From NCBI RefSeq assembly GCF_031180965.1, contig NZ_JAPSLH010000013.1:58657-122656 (forward strand): a stretch of 64,000 nt of DNA, in the 5' to 3' direction. A model generated the notes under the pieces. That model had not been told where the DNA came from. It made no database searches and saw only the letters and a list, made by a program, of their open reading frames with translations. A program made the position numbers and the translations under genes. Of the stretch, positions 28,943-38,257 are shown piece by piece (within the stretch, counting starts at the first letter, position 1; each line of letters begins with the position of its first letter). The DNA comes from Chelativorans sp. GTDB lineage: Bacteria; Pseudomonadota; Alphaproteobacteria; Rhizobiales; Rhizobiaceae.

Positions 28943-30781
28943 ATGCTGCAATCGGTGAAATCCGCTCCGCCGGCCGAAGAGGAGGCGCAGGTGGGGGGCT
29001 CGGTCTGCGATCCCGTGACGCTCGAAATCATCCGCGGTGCGATCGCGGCGGCGCAGGCGGAAATGGAGGCGCTTCTGGAGCGCACTGCCATCTCCGCCTT
29101 CATCCGCGAGAAGAAGGATTTTTACACCGCGCTCTTCGATGCGGATGGCGTGATGGCTGTGGGCTCCATGGTGCCGATCTTCGGCGACATGACGAGCCCG
29201 GTTTTCGACCGCTTTCCGGCCAACACGATGAAGCCGGGCGATCTCTACTGGTACAATGACTGCTACGGCTCGCGCGGGGCGGTTTCGCACTCCAACGACC
29301 AGGTGCTGCTTGCACCGGTGTTCAAGGACGGCAGGCGCTGCGCCTTCGTGATGAGCTGGGCGCATTTCGCTGATATTGGCGGCCTGCGTCCGGGCTCGAT
29401 CAGCCCCGATGCGACGGAGATCTACCACGAAGGCATCATCATCCCGGTCACCAAGCTCATTGATGAGGGCAGGGTGAACGAGGCGACGCTGTCGATCTTC
29501 CACCGCAACTCGCGCTTCCCCGACCAGAGCGAGGGCGACATGCGCGCGCTGATGGCGAGCGTGGAGGTTGGCGTGAAGCGTATGGGCGAGATCCTCGACA
29601 GGTTTGGCGCGGATGTGGTGGCCGACGCGTTCGCGCAGCTGCTTGCCCGCACGCGCCGCCTGGTGCGCACGCGGCTCGGCGAAACCTTCGACTACGGCAC
29701 GCACCGCTTCACCGATGCGATCGACGGCGACGGCCACGGCAACGGGCCGTTCAAGATCCGCTTTGCGCTGACGCGCGAAAAAGGCGCGGACGGCGAGGAC
29801 CGCTTCGTCTTCGACGCCAGCGAGACGGACGACCAGGCGCCCGGGCCCGTCAACTATCTCATGAACCGGGGCGTGCCGGGCATGGCGCTTGGCCTCTATT
29901 ATCTCGGCGGCGATCCGGCACAGGTCTGCAATGCCGGTGGGCCGAATGCGATCGATGAGGTGCGGCTGCGCGAAGGCTCGCTGCTCCTGCCGCGCTTCCC
30001 CGCGCCGCTGGGCATGCGCGGGCTCACCACCATGCGCGTGATCTCCGCCATCGGCGGGCTGGTGAATGTCGCCAAGGGCGGGGCGCCTGCGGCGAACTCG
30101 GCCTATGTGATCACCATCATGCGCGGGCTCTTCCGCAACGAGGCGGGTGACCTTCAGCGCTTCCTGCTCGCCGACGGCATCGGCGTCGGCTACGGCGCGC
30201 GGCCGATCGCTGACGGCATCGATGCGGTCTATTTCGTCGCGCAGGAAAATTACCCTGTCGAGTTCCTGGAGCTCGGCTATCCCGTGCGGCTGCGCACCTA
30301 CGGCGTCAACCGCGATTCCGGTGGGGCAGGGCGTTTCCGCGGCGGCTGCGGCATCATCCGCGAGTACGAGATCCTGGCCGAGGAGGCGCTGCTTGCGGTG
30401 CGCATCGACAGCGTCAAGAACCCGCCCTGGGGGATCGAGGGAGGCATGTCCGGCGGCACCGGCCGCGCCGTCGTCAATCCCGGCACCGGGCATGAGCAGG
30501 TGCTGAAGCCGCTTTCGGACGGCAACAAGCTGAAGCGGGGCGATATCCTGCGCATCGAGACCGGCGGAGGCGGCGGCTACGGCCACCCCTTCGACCGGGC
30601 GGCGGAGGCTGTGCTCGAGGATGTGCTCGGGGGCTATGTGAGCCGTGAGGCGGCCGAGAGGCTCTACGGCGTGGTGCTCGACCGCGACCGGCTGGACGTG
30701 CGGGCGACCGAAAAAGCCCGTGCCTCGCGTCCCTCCGTACGCCGATTCCACCGCCAGGAGTATGTCGATGCCCTCAGCTGA
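28943..30781 (+). CDS. hyuB: hydantoinase B/oxoprolinase family protein
   Basis: HyuB-type subunit that, with HyuA, forms an ATP-dependent cyclic-amide hydrolase (N-methylhydantoinase, 5-oxoprolinase or, in related complexes, acetone/acetophenone carboxylase). The 612-residue protein starts at 28943 behind AAGGAAG. Family blocks include DPVTLEIIRGAI, RTAISAFIREKKDF, GAVSHSNDQVLLAP and the C-terminal ETGGGGGYGHPFDR. The stop overlaps the start of hyuA. HyuB-before-HyuA order and coupling are typical of the family. Confidence 0.92.
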   Translation: MLQSVKSAPPAEEEAQVGGSVCDPVTLEIIRGAIAAAQAEMEALLERTAISAFIREKKDFYTALFDADGVMAVGSMVPIFGDMTSPVFDRFPANTMKPGDLYWYNDCYGSRGAVSHSNDQVLLAPVFKDGRRCAFVMSWAHFADIGGLRPGSISPDATEIYHEGIIIPVTKLIDEGRVNEATLSIFHRNSRFPDQSEGDMRALMASVEVGVKRMGEILDRFGADVVADAFAQLLARTRRLVRTRLGETFDYGTHRFTDAIDGDGHGNGPFKIRFALTREKGADGEDRFVFDASETDDQAPGPVNYLMNRGVPGMALGLYYLGGDPAQVCNAGGPNAIDEVRLREGSLLLPRFPAPLGMRGLTTMRVISAIGGLVNVAKGGAPAANSAYVITIMRGLFRNEAGDLQRFLLADGIGVGYGARPIADGIDAVYFVAQENYPVEFLELGYPVRLRTYGVNRDSGGAGRFRGGCGIIREYEILAEEALLAVRIDSVKNPPWGIEGGMSGGTGRAVVNPGTGHEQVLKPLSDGNKLKRGDILRIETGGGGGYGHPFDRAAEAVLEDVLGGYVSREAAERLYGVVLDRDRLDVRATEKARASRPSVRRFHRQEYVDALS

Positions 30782-32807
30782 TACCTCGCTCGCAATCGCT
30801 GTTGACATCGGCGGCACGTTTACGGATATCTCGCTGCTCGATCGCGCCTCGGGAAAAGTCTGGCGCGCCAAGACGCCGAGCGTTCCTTCCGATCCCTCCG
30901 AAGCGTTCATGACCGGCATCAGACTGGCGCTCGCCGATGCCGGCGCGCAAGCCACGGCGCTCGCGCAAGTGCTGCACGGCACGACGGTCGCCACCAACAT
31001 GATCCTGGAAGGGAAGGGCGCGCGCTCGGCTCTGGTCACGACGCGCGGCTTCCGCCACGTGCTGGCGATTGGCCGGCAGGACATTCCGCGCAAGGCCAAT
31101 CTCTACACCTGGGTGAAGCCGGCGCGGCCGGTTCCCGCCTCGCGCATCGTCGAGATCGACGAGCGTAACGGCGCAGGCGGCGCGGTGATCGAGCCGCTGG
31201 ACGAAGAGAGCGTGCATGCGGCGGCGGAAGCGATCCGCCGCATGGATGTGGAGGCGGTGGGCGTGTGCCTGCTGCACGCATTTGCCAATCCCGCGCATGA
31301 GCGGCGGGTGGCAGCGATCTTGCGCGAGGCGCTGCCGGGCATCGCGGTGACGATCTCCACGGACGTTCTGCCGGTGGTGCGCGAATATGAGCGGTCGCTG
31401 ACGACCGCGCTCAACGCCACCGTCATGCCGGGCGTGACCACCTATGTGAGCCGTCTGGAACGTCGGCTGGAGGAAGAGAGGGTGGGGGCGCCGCTCCTCC
31501 TCATGAAGTCGAATGGCGGTGTCGCCGGGGCGTCGCAGATCCGGCAGGCGCCGGTGCTGACGGCACTTTCGGGACCGGCGGCGGGGGTGGTGGGCGCTAG
31601 CGCGATTGCTGCCGCCTGCGGCATCAAGGATCTGATTACCGTCGATATCGGCGGCACCAGCGCGGATATATGCCTGATCAAGGACGGCCGCATCGGGCTC
31701 ACCCAGCGCGGCAATGTCGGCGAATGGCCGCTGCCGCTGCCCATGGTGGACATGGTGACGATCGGAGCGGGCGGCGGATCGATCGCTGCGGTGGAGGACG
31801 CCACCCTGACCGTGGGGCCGAAGAGCGCCGGCGCCCGGCCGGGCCCGGCGGCCTATGGCCATGGCGGCAAGGATGCGACGGTGACCGACGCGCATGTGGT
31901 GCTGGGGCATCTGCCGGCGAAGCTATTGGGCGGACGCATGGGCCTCGACGTGGAGGCGGCGCGGCGAATGATCATGGAACGGGTGGCTGCTCCGTTGGGC
32001 CTCTCGCTGGAAGCTGCCGCGCGTGGCGTGCTCGCCATCGTCGACAACCACATGGTGGGCGCGGTGCGGGTGGTCTCGGTCGAGCGCGGGCACGATCCGC
32101 GGCGCTTCACGCTGGTGCCCTTCGGCGGCGCGGGGCCGCTGCACGGCTGCGCGCTGGCCGACCTGCTCGGCATCTCCCGCGTCATGATCCCTCCGGCGCC
32201 GGGTGTGCTCTGCGCCGACGGGCTGCTTGCGGCGGACCTGAAGGCCGAGTTCAGCCGCACGCTTCCCAAGGCCGGCCCGGTTGATGTCGCGGCAGCCGAG
32301 GCGATCTTCGCCGAATTGGATGCGCAGGCGGAAGGCTGGCTCTCGGAGGAAGGCGTTCCAGAGGCCAAGCGGCGCAAGGCGCGGATGGCGCTCCTGCGCT
32401 ATCACGGCCAGGGCGGGGAGATCGCCGTCGCCTGGGCTTCCTCGCGCGAGGCGGTGGAGCAGGCCTTTGTGGCAGAGCACCAGGCGCTCTACGGCTTCAC
32501 GCTCGCAGCACCCATCGAATTGGTGACGCTGCGCATCGATGCCGCCGGATTGACCGCCGCCCCGCCGCAGACGCGGCTTCAGCCCTCGACCGCTTTTGCG
32601 CCTTATGGAAGTGCGCCGGTGCATTTTGCGGAGGGCACGCGCGAAGTGCCGCTCATCGACCGCGCCGGGCTCGGCGCGGGCGCCTCTTTCGACGGGCCGG
32701 TGATCCTGACCCAGCTCGACACCACCACGCTCGTCCCTCCCGGCTGGAGCGGCAGCGTGCATGAGAGCGGGGCTCTGATCCTGACGTGCGAGGGGAGGGC
32801 TGGATGA
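30768..32807 (+). CDS. hyuA: hydantoinase A/oxoprolinase family protein
   Basis: ATP-binding partner of HyuB, 679 residues from the ATG at 30768, 7 nt after a CAGGAG ribosome site (an ATG at 30762 is too close to it). The actin-like ATPase motifs are present: VDIGGTFTDISLL at the N-terminus, DIGGTSADICL in the middle and FGGAGPLHGCALADLLG towards the C-terminus. It activates the cyclic amide by phosphorylation. It overlaps hyuB by 14 nt and the M20 gene by 4 nt. Confidence 0.92.
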   Translation: MPSADTSLAIAVDIGGTFTDISLLDRASGKVWRAKTPSVPSDPSEAFMTGIRLALADAGAQATALAQVLHGTTVATNMILEGKGARSALVTTRGFRHVLAIGRQDIPRKANLYTWVKPARPVPASRIVEIDERNGAGGAVIEPLDEESVHAAAEAIRRMDVEAVGVCLLHAFANPAHERRVAAILREALPGIAVTISTDVLPVVREYERSLTTALNATVMPGVTTYVSRLERRLEEERVGAPLLLMKSNGGVAGASQIRQAPVLTALSGPAAGVVGASAIAAACGIKDLITVDIGGTSADICLIKDGRIGLTQRGNVGEWPLPLPMVDMVTIGAGGGSIAAVEDATLTVGPKSAGARPGPAAYGHGGKDATVTDAHVVLGHLPAKLLGGRMGLDVEAARRMIMERVAAPLGLSLEAAARGVLAIVDNHMVGAVRVVSVERGHDPRRFTLVPFGGAGPLHGCALADLLGISRVMIPPAPGVLCADGLLAADLKAEFSRTLPKAGPVDVAAAEAIFAELDAQAEGWLSEEGVPEAKRRKARMALLRYHGQGGEIAVAWASSREAVEQAFVAEHQALYGFTLAAPIELVTLRIDAAGLTAAPPQTRLQPSTAFAPYGSAPVHFAEGTREVPLIDRAGLGAGASFDGPVILTQLDTTTLVPPGWSGSVHESGALILTCEGRAG

Positions 32808-34180
32808 GCGCCGAGCGGCTCGAAAAGGTTTTTGCGCACATCGAGGCCAACCGCGATGCGTTCGTGAAGCGGGTGATGGACTATGTCCGCCATCCGAGCA
32901 TCAGCGCGCACAATGTCGGCATCCGCGAGGTGGCTGACATGCTGGTCGGCTTCCTGAAAGAGCTCGGCATGGAGGCCGAAACAGTGCCCACCAAGAACCA
33001 CCCGATGGTGCTCGGCCGGCGCATGGTCTCACCGGAAAAGCCGACTGTGCTGCTTTACGGCCATTATGACGTGCAGCCGCCGGACCCGCTGGATCTCTGG
33101 CAAAGCCCGCCCTTCGAGCCGACGATCCGCAACGGGCGCATCTATGCGCGCGGCATCGGCGACAACAAGGGCCAGCATTTCGCGCAATTGCTGGCGCTCG
33201 AATCGTATCTGGCGGTGCATGGCGATCTACCATGCAATGTCATCTTCCTGCTCGAAGGCGAGGAGGAGATCGGCAGCCCGCACATCGCCGAGTTCGTGCG
33301 CGAGCATGCGGACAGGCTGAAGGCGGATCTGGTAGTCACCTCGGATGGGCCGCTGCACGAGTCCGGACTGCCGGTGATCACGTTCGGCGTGCGCGGCGTG
33401 GCCTCCTTCGAGCTGCGCGCCAGGACTGCAAGCCGTGACGTCCATTCCGGCAATTTCGGCGGCGTCGTGCCGAACGCTATCTGGAAGCTCGTGCATCTGC
33501 TCGCCACAATGAAGAACGCCAAGGGCGAGATCACCATCGAGGGGCTGATGGAGCCAGTCATTCCGCCGACGGCGCTGGAGCGGGAGGCGGTCGCAAGGCT
33601 TCCGCTCGACCTTGAGGGAGTGAAGGCGGAGCTGGGGCTCTCTGATCTCGACCAGCCTGCGGACCGTGGCTATTTCGACCGGCTGATGTTTTATCCGACG
33701 CTCACCATCAACGGCTTTCACGGCGGCTATGGCGGCCCGGGCTCGAAGACGGTGCTGCCATGCGAAGCGCTGGTCAAATGCGACATCCGCCTGGTCGAGC
33801 CGCTGACGCCGGATTACGTGTTCGGCAAGGTAGCCGCACATGTGAAGCGGCACGCGCCGGACGTGGAGTTCGTGCCGCTCAACGGCATGCTGCCGTCCAA
33901 GACGCCGATGGATTCGCCCTTTGCAGAACCGCTCCGGCGGGCGGTCGTGGCTGCACGCGGCGTGGAACCACTGCTCTATCCCACGGTCGGCGGCAGCCTG
34001 CCGGATTATGTCTTCACCAAGATCCTGGGGACGCCGGCCTTCGTGGTGCCCTATGCCAATGCCGACGAGGCCAATCACGCGCCAAACGAGAACCTCAAGA
34101 TAGAGCGCTTCATCGGCGGCATCAGGACCGGGGCGGCTCTGCTGTTTGAGTTGGGCAGGATTGAGACGCGGACCGGCTGA
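32804..34180 (+). CDS. M20 family metallopeptidase (dipeptidase-like)
   Basis: A 458-residue cytoplasmic M20 peptidase. Metal ligands and catalytic residues are all visible: LLYGHYDVQPPDP (H, D), RGIGDNKGQ (bridging D), LEGEEEIGSPH (EE), TSDGP (D) and DEANHAPNEN (H). The lid/dimerisation domain lies at residues about 215-330. As the last gene of the run it could cleave the linear product of ring opening (a dipeptide or N-acyl/N-carbamoyl amino acid). The 144 nt after it, to the convergent hyuB2, contain only a hairpin. Confidence 0.9.
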   Translation: MSAERLEKVFAHIEANRDAFVKRVMDYVRHPSISAHNVGIREVADMLVGFLKELGMEAETVPTKNHPMVLGRRMVSPEKPTVLLYGHYDVQPPDPLDLWQSPPFEPTIRNGRIYARGIGDNKGQHFAQLLALESYLAVHGDLPCNVIFLLEGEEEIGSPHIAEFVREHADRLKADLVVTSDGPLHESGLPVITFGVRGVASFELRARTASRDVHSGNFGGVVPNAIWKLVHLLATMKNAKGEITIEGLMEPVIPPTALEREAVARLPLDLEGVKAELGLSDLDQPADRGYFDRLMFYPTLTINGFHGGYGGPGSKTVLPCEALVKCDIRLVEPLTPDYVFGKVAAHVKRHAPDVEFVPLNGMLPSKTPMDSPFAEPLRRAVVAARGVEPLLYPTVGGSLPDYVFTKILGTPAFVVPYANADEANHAPNENLKIERFIGGIRTGAALLFELGRIETRTG

Positions 34181-34204
34181 AGCGAAGTCTGTGCGGATGG
34201 CCGA

Positions 34205-34241
34205 CTGCCTCCCCGCCTTCAGCGGCGAGGAACACAGGCAG
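34205..34241. terminator. hairpin between convergent genes
   Basis: CTGCCT (34205-34210) pairs with AGGCAG (34236-34241), with an inner CCGC/GCGG pair (34213-34216 and 34222-34225). It sits between the convergent M20 and hyuB2 genes but has no U tract on either strand, so its role as a terminator is uncertain. Confidence 0.35.
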
Positions 34242-34324
34242 AGAATTGAATCGCCAGCTAATATTCAGCGCAAAATCGAGTCCGCTCTGACTTCCACTAC
34301 GTGAGGACGAGGCTGGATGCTATA

Positions 34325-36088
34325 TCAGCTGCAGAGCTCGTTTCCGCCGCTCACCGTGCCTCTGGCAGTGCGCTCCGGATCGATGGTGCTGCCAATGGAT
34401 ATGGCGACGCCAAAAAGCTCCGCCGCCTCGTCCGCCGTGTAGTAGCCAAGTTCCACATCGCGTAGCACGGCGCCGGGATCGCGCTCGTGGGCGGGGCCGT
34501 AGCCGCCTCCACCCGGCGTCTCCACGCGCACGCGGTCGCCGGCGGCGAGCGGTATGTCTTGCTCCTTGGTGATGTGCGCCGGCCGGTGCTGCACGCCGCC
34601 GCGCATCACCACGATCTCGCCGGACTTTCCATCGTTGCCGCCCAGCGCACCCTGCGGGCCGAAGCGGCCGTGGTCCATGACGAAGGACGCCAGGGCCTCG
34701 CCGCGCAGAAGCTCCACCTCATAGATTAGGCCGAAGCCGCCGCGATGGCGGCCTGCGCCGCCGGATCCCTCGCGCAGCGAATATTCCAGGAAATGCACCG
34801 GAAACACCTGCTCGGTGATTTCCACCGGCGGCGATTTCGAGATGCCTATCGTCGAGCATCCGTTGGTGAGCCCGTCCTCGCGGGCATTGCCGCCATAGCC
34901 GCCGCCGGAGATCTGGTACATGACGTAGTCGCGCCCGGCGACCGGATCGTGCCCGCCGAGCGCAAAGTTGCCGCTGGAGCCGGCGGGCGCGGCGGTGACC
35001 AGTTCAGGAAGCGCATTCACCAGAGCGGCAAAGACGGCCTCGGCGATGCGCTGCGAGACCTCGGCGGCACAGCCCGAGACGGGCCGCGGATATTGCGCGT
35101 CGAGGAAGGTGCCAGCGGGCCGCACGATCTCGATCGGGTCGAAAGCGCCGGCGCTCAGCGGGATTTCGGGAAAGATGTGGCGGATCGCCAGATAGACCGA
35201 AGAGTTTGTGGTGGCGAGAACACTGTTCATCGGCCCCTTGCAAGGCGGGCTGGAGCCGTCGAAATCGAAAATCAGCCGGTTATCGTCCGTCTTGGTGACG
35301 GCAAGCGCGATCGTCAGCGGCTCGTTCACGACGCCGTCAGAGTCGATGAACGCCTTGCCGCGATAGGTCCCGCTCGCGATGCTGCCGATGCAGGCGCGCA
35401 TCTGCTCAGCCGAGCGGGCGCGCAGTTCCGCCACGGCATCGAGCACCGTCTCGTCGCCGTAGCGGTCGAGCAATTCGCCAAGGCGCTCCTTGCCCACTTC
35501 CAGCGCGGCGGTCTGGGCTCGGATGTCGCCGATCCGCTGATCGGCAACGCGGATGTTGGAGGTAATGATGGAGAAGATCTCGCGGTCCATGACGCCGCGC
35601 TTGAACAGCTTTACCGGCGGAAGCCGCAGGCCTTCCTGCTCAACGGACGTTGCGGACGCCGAGAAGCCGCCGGGGACGGCGCCGCCGATATCCGGCCAGT
35701 GCCCGATATTGGAGAGCCAGCAGAAGATTTTTCCGCCGCGGTAGAAGGGCATCGCGAAGCGCACGTCCATCAGATGCGTGCCGCCGAGATAGGGATCGTT
35801 GACGATATAGATGTCGCCTTCCTCGGGCGGCAGGCAACGGCCGTCGCGGATCATCTCGATGATGGTGCGCGTGGAGGCTTGCATGGTTCCGACAAATACC
35901 GGCAGCCCCTTCAGCCCCTGCGCGATGAGCGAGCCGTCCTCGGCCGAGTAGATGCCGTCGGAGCGGTCGTCGGCCTCGGCGATGATCGGCGAGAAGGCGG
36001 CGCGCGAAAAGGTGGTGTCCATCTCGTCGCAGACCTGCTGCAGGCCGGCCTGAATGACGGAAAGGGTGATCGGATCAATGCCGCTCAT
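34325..36088 (-). CDS. hyuB2: hydantoinase B/oxoprolinase family protein (second copy)
   Basis: Second HyuB-type subunit, 587 residues from the ATG at 36088, which overlaps the hyuA2 stop. Blocks: DPITLSVIQAGLQQVCDEMD at the N-terminus, IVNDPYLGGTHLMDVRFAMP, and the C-terminal ETPGGGGYGPAHERDP. It is clearly diverged from the HyuB at 28.9 kb (for example NDPYLGGTHL here versus NDCYGSRGAVSH there), so the two pairs probably act on different cyclic amides. It is the last gene of the long minus-strand run. Confidence 0.92.
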   Translation of the reverse strand: MSGIDPITLSVIQAGLQQVCDEMDTTFSRAAFSPIIAEADDRSDGIYSAEDGSLIAQGLKGLPVFVGTMQASTRTIIEMIRDGRCLPPEEGDIYIVNDPYLGGTHLMDVRFAMPFYRGGKIFCWLSNIGHWPDIGGAVPGGFSASATSVEQEGLRLPPVKLFKRGVMDREIFSIITSNIRVADQRIGDIRAQTAALEVGKERLGELLDRYGDETVLDAVAELRARSAEQMRACIGSIASGTYRGKAFIDSDGVVNEPLTIALAVTKTDDNRLIFDFDGSSPPCKGPMNSVLATTNSSVYLAIRHIFPEIPLSAGAFDPIEIVRPAGTFLDAQYPRPVSGCAAEVSQRIAEAVFAALVNALPELVTAAPAGSSGNFALGGHDPVAGRDYVMYQISGGGYGGNAREDGLTNGCSTIGISKSPPVEITEQVFPVHFLEYSLREGSGGAGRHRGGFGLIYEVELLRGEALASFVMDHGRFGPQGALGGNDGKSGEIVVMRGGVQHRPAHITKEQDIPLAAGDRVRVETPGGGGYGPAHERDPGAVLRDVELGYYTADEAAELFGVAISIGSTIDPERTARGTVSGGNELCS

Positions 36089-38157
36089 CGGGACCCGCTC
36101 TTGATGGTGATGATGATGTTGCCGTGCTCGTCCCCCTCGGCGACATCGCCGGGCAGGATCACGGTTGTGGCGTCGAACTGCTCGAGGATGGCAGGTCCCT
36201 CGATCCGTGCGTCGAGCGGCAGGCGCTCGCGCGCGTAAACGGGCGTTTCCATCCATTCGCCGTCGAACCAGACCGACCGCTTCTGGCGCAGCGCCTCACC
36301 GATGCTTGCGGCGCGCCCCGACTTCGGGATGAGATCGTCCAGCGGGATCTGCCGGCGAATGCCGATCACGGTCGTGTTCACATTGACGATGTTCGCCCGC
36401 ACTTCGGGCAGGCGGATACGGAAGCGGCGGAAATAGGCTTCCTCGAAGCGCTCCTGGATCTCCTGCGTTTCAGAGAGCATTCCCGCGACGGGGACGCGGA
36501 TCAGATGCGTCTGCCCCACGAACTGCATGTCGAGGCTGTGCTCGACGCGCACTTCTACCGGCCTAATGGATTCGCGCTCCAGCGCGGCGCGGCCGGCGGC
36601 GATCTGCTCGGAAAGGATTGCGTTCAGTTGCTGCGGCTCAACCTCGCGGACGGGGCTGTTCACGGTATTGACGTAGTCGTGCTGGAGATCGGCGGCGATG
36701 CAGCCGATAGCATTGGTGATGCCGGGCCGGGCGGGCACCATGACGCGGGGAATGCCAAGCTCCCGCGCAATGGCCGAGGCATGGAGCGGTCCCGCTCCAC
36801 CAAAGGCATAGAGAACGAAGTCGCGGGGATCGTTACCCTTGGCGATGGACACCATCCGGATCGCGCCGGCCATCTTGAGATTGGCGATGCGCAGCACAGC
36901 TCCCGCGGCCTCCACTGCCGACAGCCCGAGTTTTCCGCCCAGATGGTCTGCAAAGGCGGCCTCGATGCGGGATACCGGCACCGCCTCGCCCACCGACAGG
37001 AGGCGCGTGGGATCTAGACGGCCAAGGAGCAGGTTTGCGTCCGTAATCGTCGGCGCTTCACCGCCGCGCCCGTAGCAGATGGGCCCTGGCTGCGATCCGG
37101 CGCTTTGCGGGCCGACTTCCAGCAGACCGGCGCTGTTTACCTTGGCAAGCGAGCCGCCGCCGGCGCCGATCGTGTGCACGTCAACCATGGGCACATGGAT
37201 GGGCAGGGCGTATTCAAGCTCGATCTCGTTGGAGATCAGAGGCCGGCTGTCCCGGATCAGCGCGACGTCGGTGGAGGTACCCCCCATGTCGTAGGTGACG
37301 AGATTTTTGTAGCCGGCGCGCGCTGCCGTGCGGGCAGCCGCAATCACGCCAGAGGCAGGCCCGGACATCACGGTCTTTGCCGCCTCGCGCGTGACCAGCC
37401 TAGAGGAGGTCGTTCCGCCGTTGCCGTTCATCATCAGGAAGTCGCGGCTGTAGCCGCCTGCCTGCAGGCGTTCCCGCATCCGGTCGACATAGCGCTCGAG
37501 GATCGGCTGCACGGACGCGTTGACGGCCGCCGTGACCCCGCGCTCGAATTCACGCGCCTCAGATAACAGGGAATGGCCGGTGGTGATGAACTCGTTCGGC
37601 CAGAGTTCACGCGCGATCTCCGCCGCGCGGACCTCATGCGCCGGGTTCTTGTAGGCGTGCAGGAAGTGGATGACGAGCGCCTCGCATCCGGCGTCCAGGA
37701 GCTGCGCAATCGCGCTGCGCAGCTCATCCTCGTCAAGCGGCGTGCGGACACGCCCGCTTGCCTCCATCCGCTCGCTCACTTCCAGGCGCAGGTTGCGCGG
37801 AATGAGCGGGACGAATGTGCCGAAGAGCCCGTAGGGGTTCGGCCGCGTCCGGCGACCGAGCTCGATCACATCGCGGAAGCCGCGGGTGGTGATCATGCCT
37901 ACCCGCGCGATGCGGCGTTCCAGCAGCGCGTTGGTGGTCGTGGTGGTGCCGTGGACGATGAGATCGATCTCGGACGGCTTGTAGCCGGATTGCGCCAGCG
38001 CATCGAGAACGGCGCGAGACTGGTCGTCCGGCGTCGTCGGCACCTTGCCGATCCGCACCTCTCCGCTCCTCATGTCGAGCACGATCAGGTCCGTGAACGT
38101 GCCGCCCACGTCGATGCCGGCGACAATGCCCTGCGTGTGATCCTCGGAATGCGTCAT
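36085..38157 (-). CDS. hyuA2: hydantoinase A/oxoprolinase family protein (second copy)
   Basis: ATP-binding subunit paired with HyuB2, 690 residues from the ATG at 38157 (MTHSEDHTQG). Actin-like ATPase motifs: GIDVGGTFTDLIVLD, YDMGGTSTDVAL and FGGAGPLHASAIA. Upstream in-frame starts to 38298 run through the regulatory palindrome and are not used. The 100-nt gap to the DUF1185 gene contains the palindrome at 38208-38223, so hyuA2-hyuB2 may have their own promoter within the run. Confidence 0.93.
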   Translation of the reverse strand: MTHSEDHTQGIVAGIDVGGTFTDLIVLDMRSGEVRIGKVPTTPDDQSRAVLDALAQSGYKPSEIDLIVHGTTTTTNALLERRIARVGMITTRGFRDVIELGRRTRPNPYGLFGTFVPLIPRNLRLEVSERMEASGRVRTPLDEDELRSAIAQLLDAGCEALVIHFLHAYKNPAHEVRAAEIARELWPNEFITTGHSLLSEAREFERGVTAAVNASVQPILERYVDRMRERLQAGGYSRDFLMMNGNGGTTSSRLVTREAAKTVMSGPASGVIAAARTAARAGYKNLVTYDMGGTSTDVALIRDSRPLISNEIELEYALPIHVPMVDVHTIGAGGGSLAKVNSAGLLEVGPQSAGSQPGPICYGRGGEAPTITDANLLLGRLDPTRLLSVGEAVPVSRIEAAFADHLGGKLGLSAVEAAGAVLRIANLKMAGAIRMVSIAKGNDPRDFVLYAFGGAGPLHASAIARELGIPRVMVPARPGITNAIGCIAADLQHDYVNTVNSPVREVEPQQLNAILSEQIAAGRAALERESIRPVEVRVEHSLDMQFVGQTHLIRVPVAGMLSETQEIQERFEEAYFRRFRIRLPEVRANIVNVNTTVIGIRRQIPLDDLIPKSGRAASIGEALRQKRSVWFDGEWMETPVYARERLPLDARIEGPAILEQFDATTVILPGDVAEGDEHGNIIITIKSGSR

Positions 38158-38207
38158 CTCGAAGCTTTGCTGGTTACGTGCCCGGATGCGGGCGCCGGCT
38201 GAAATTT

Positions 38208-38223
38208 GTTCGTGCACGAAGCA
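38208..38223. promoter_or_regulatory. palindromic operator candidate before hyuA2
   Basis: A perfect 12-bp palindrome TTCGTGCACGAA (38209-38220) with flanks G and GCA gives GTTCGTGCACGAAGCA. The same 16-nt motif with two pyrimidine changes occurs at 46779-46794, at the head of the same minus-strand run. Its size and symmetry suit a MarR- or TetR-type repressor. Confidence 0.65.
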
Positions 38224-38257
38224 TTTGGCCCCGGCCGGCCCCTGCCCTGTCGCCGCC

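Noticed and set aside
28940..31099. A 719-codon open frame on the minus strand opposite hyuB
   Set aside because: It is an antisense shadow caused by high GC in the third codon position; its translation is rich in His, Arg and Ala without any family motif, while hyuB on the other strand matches its family throughout.
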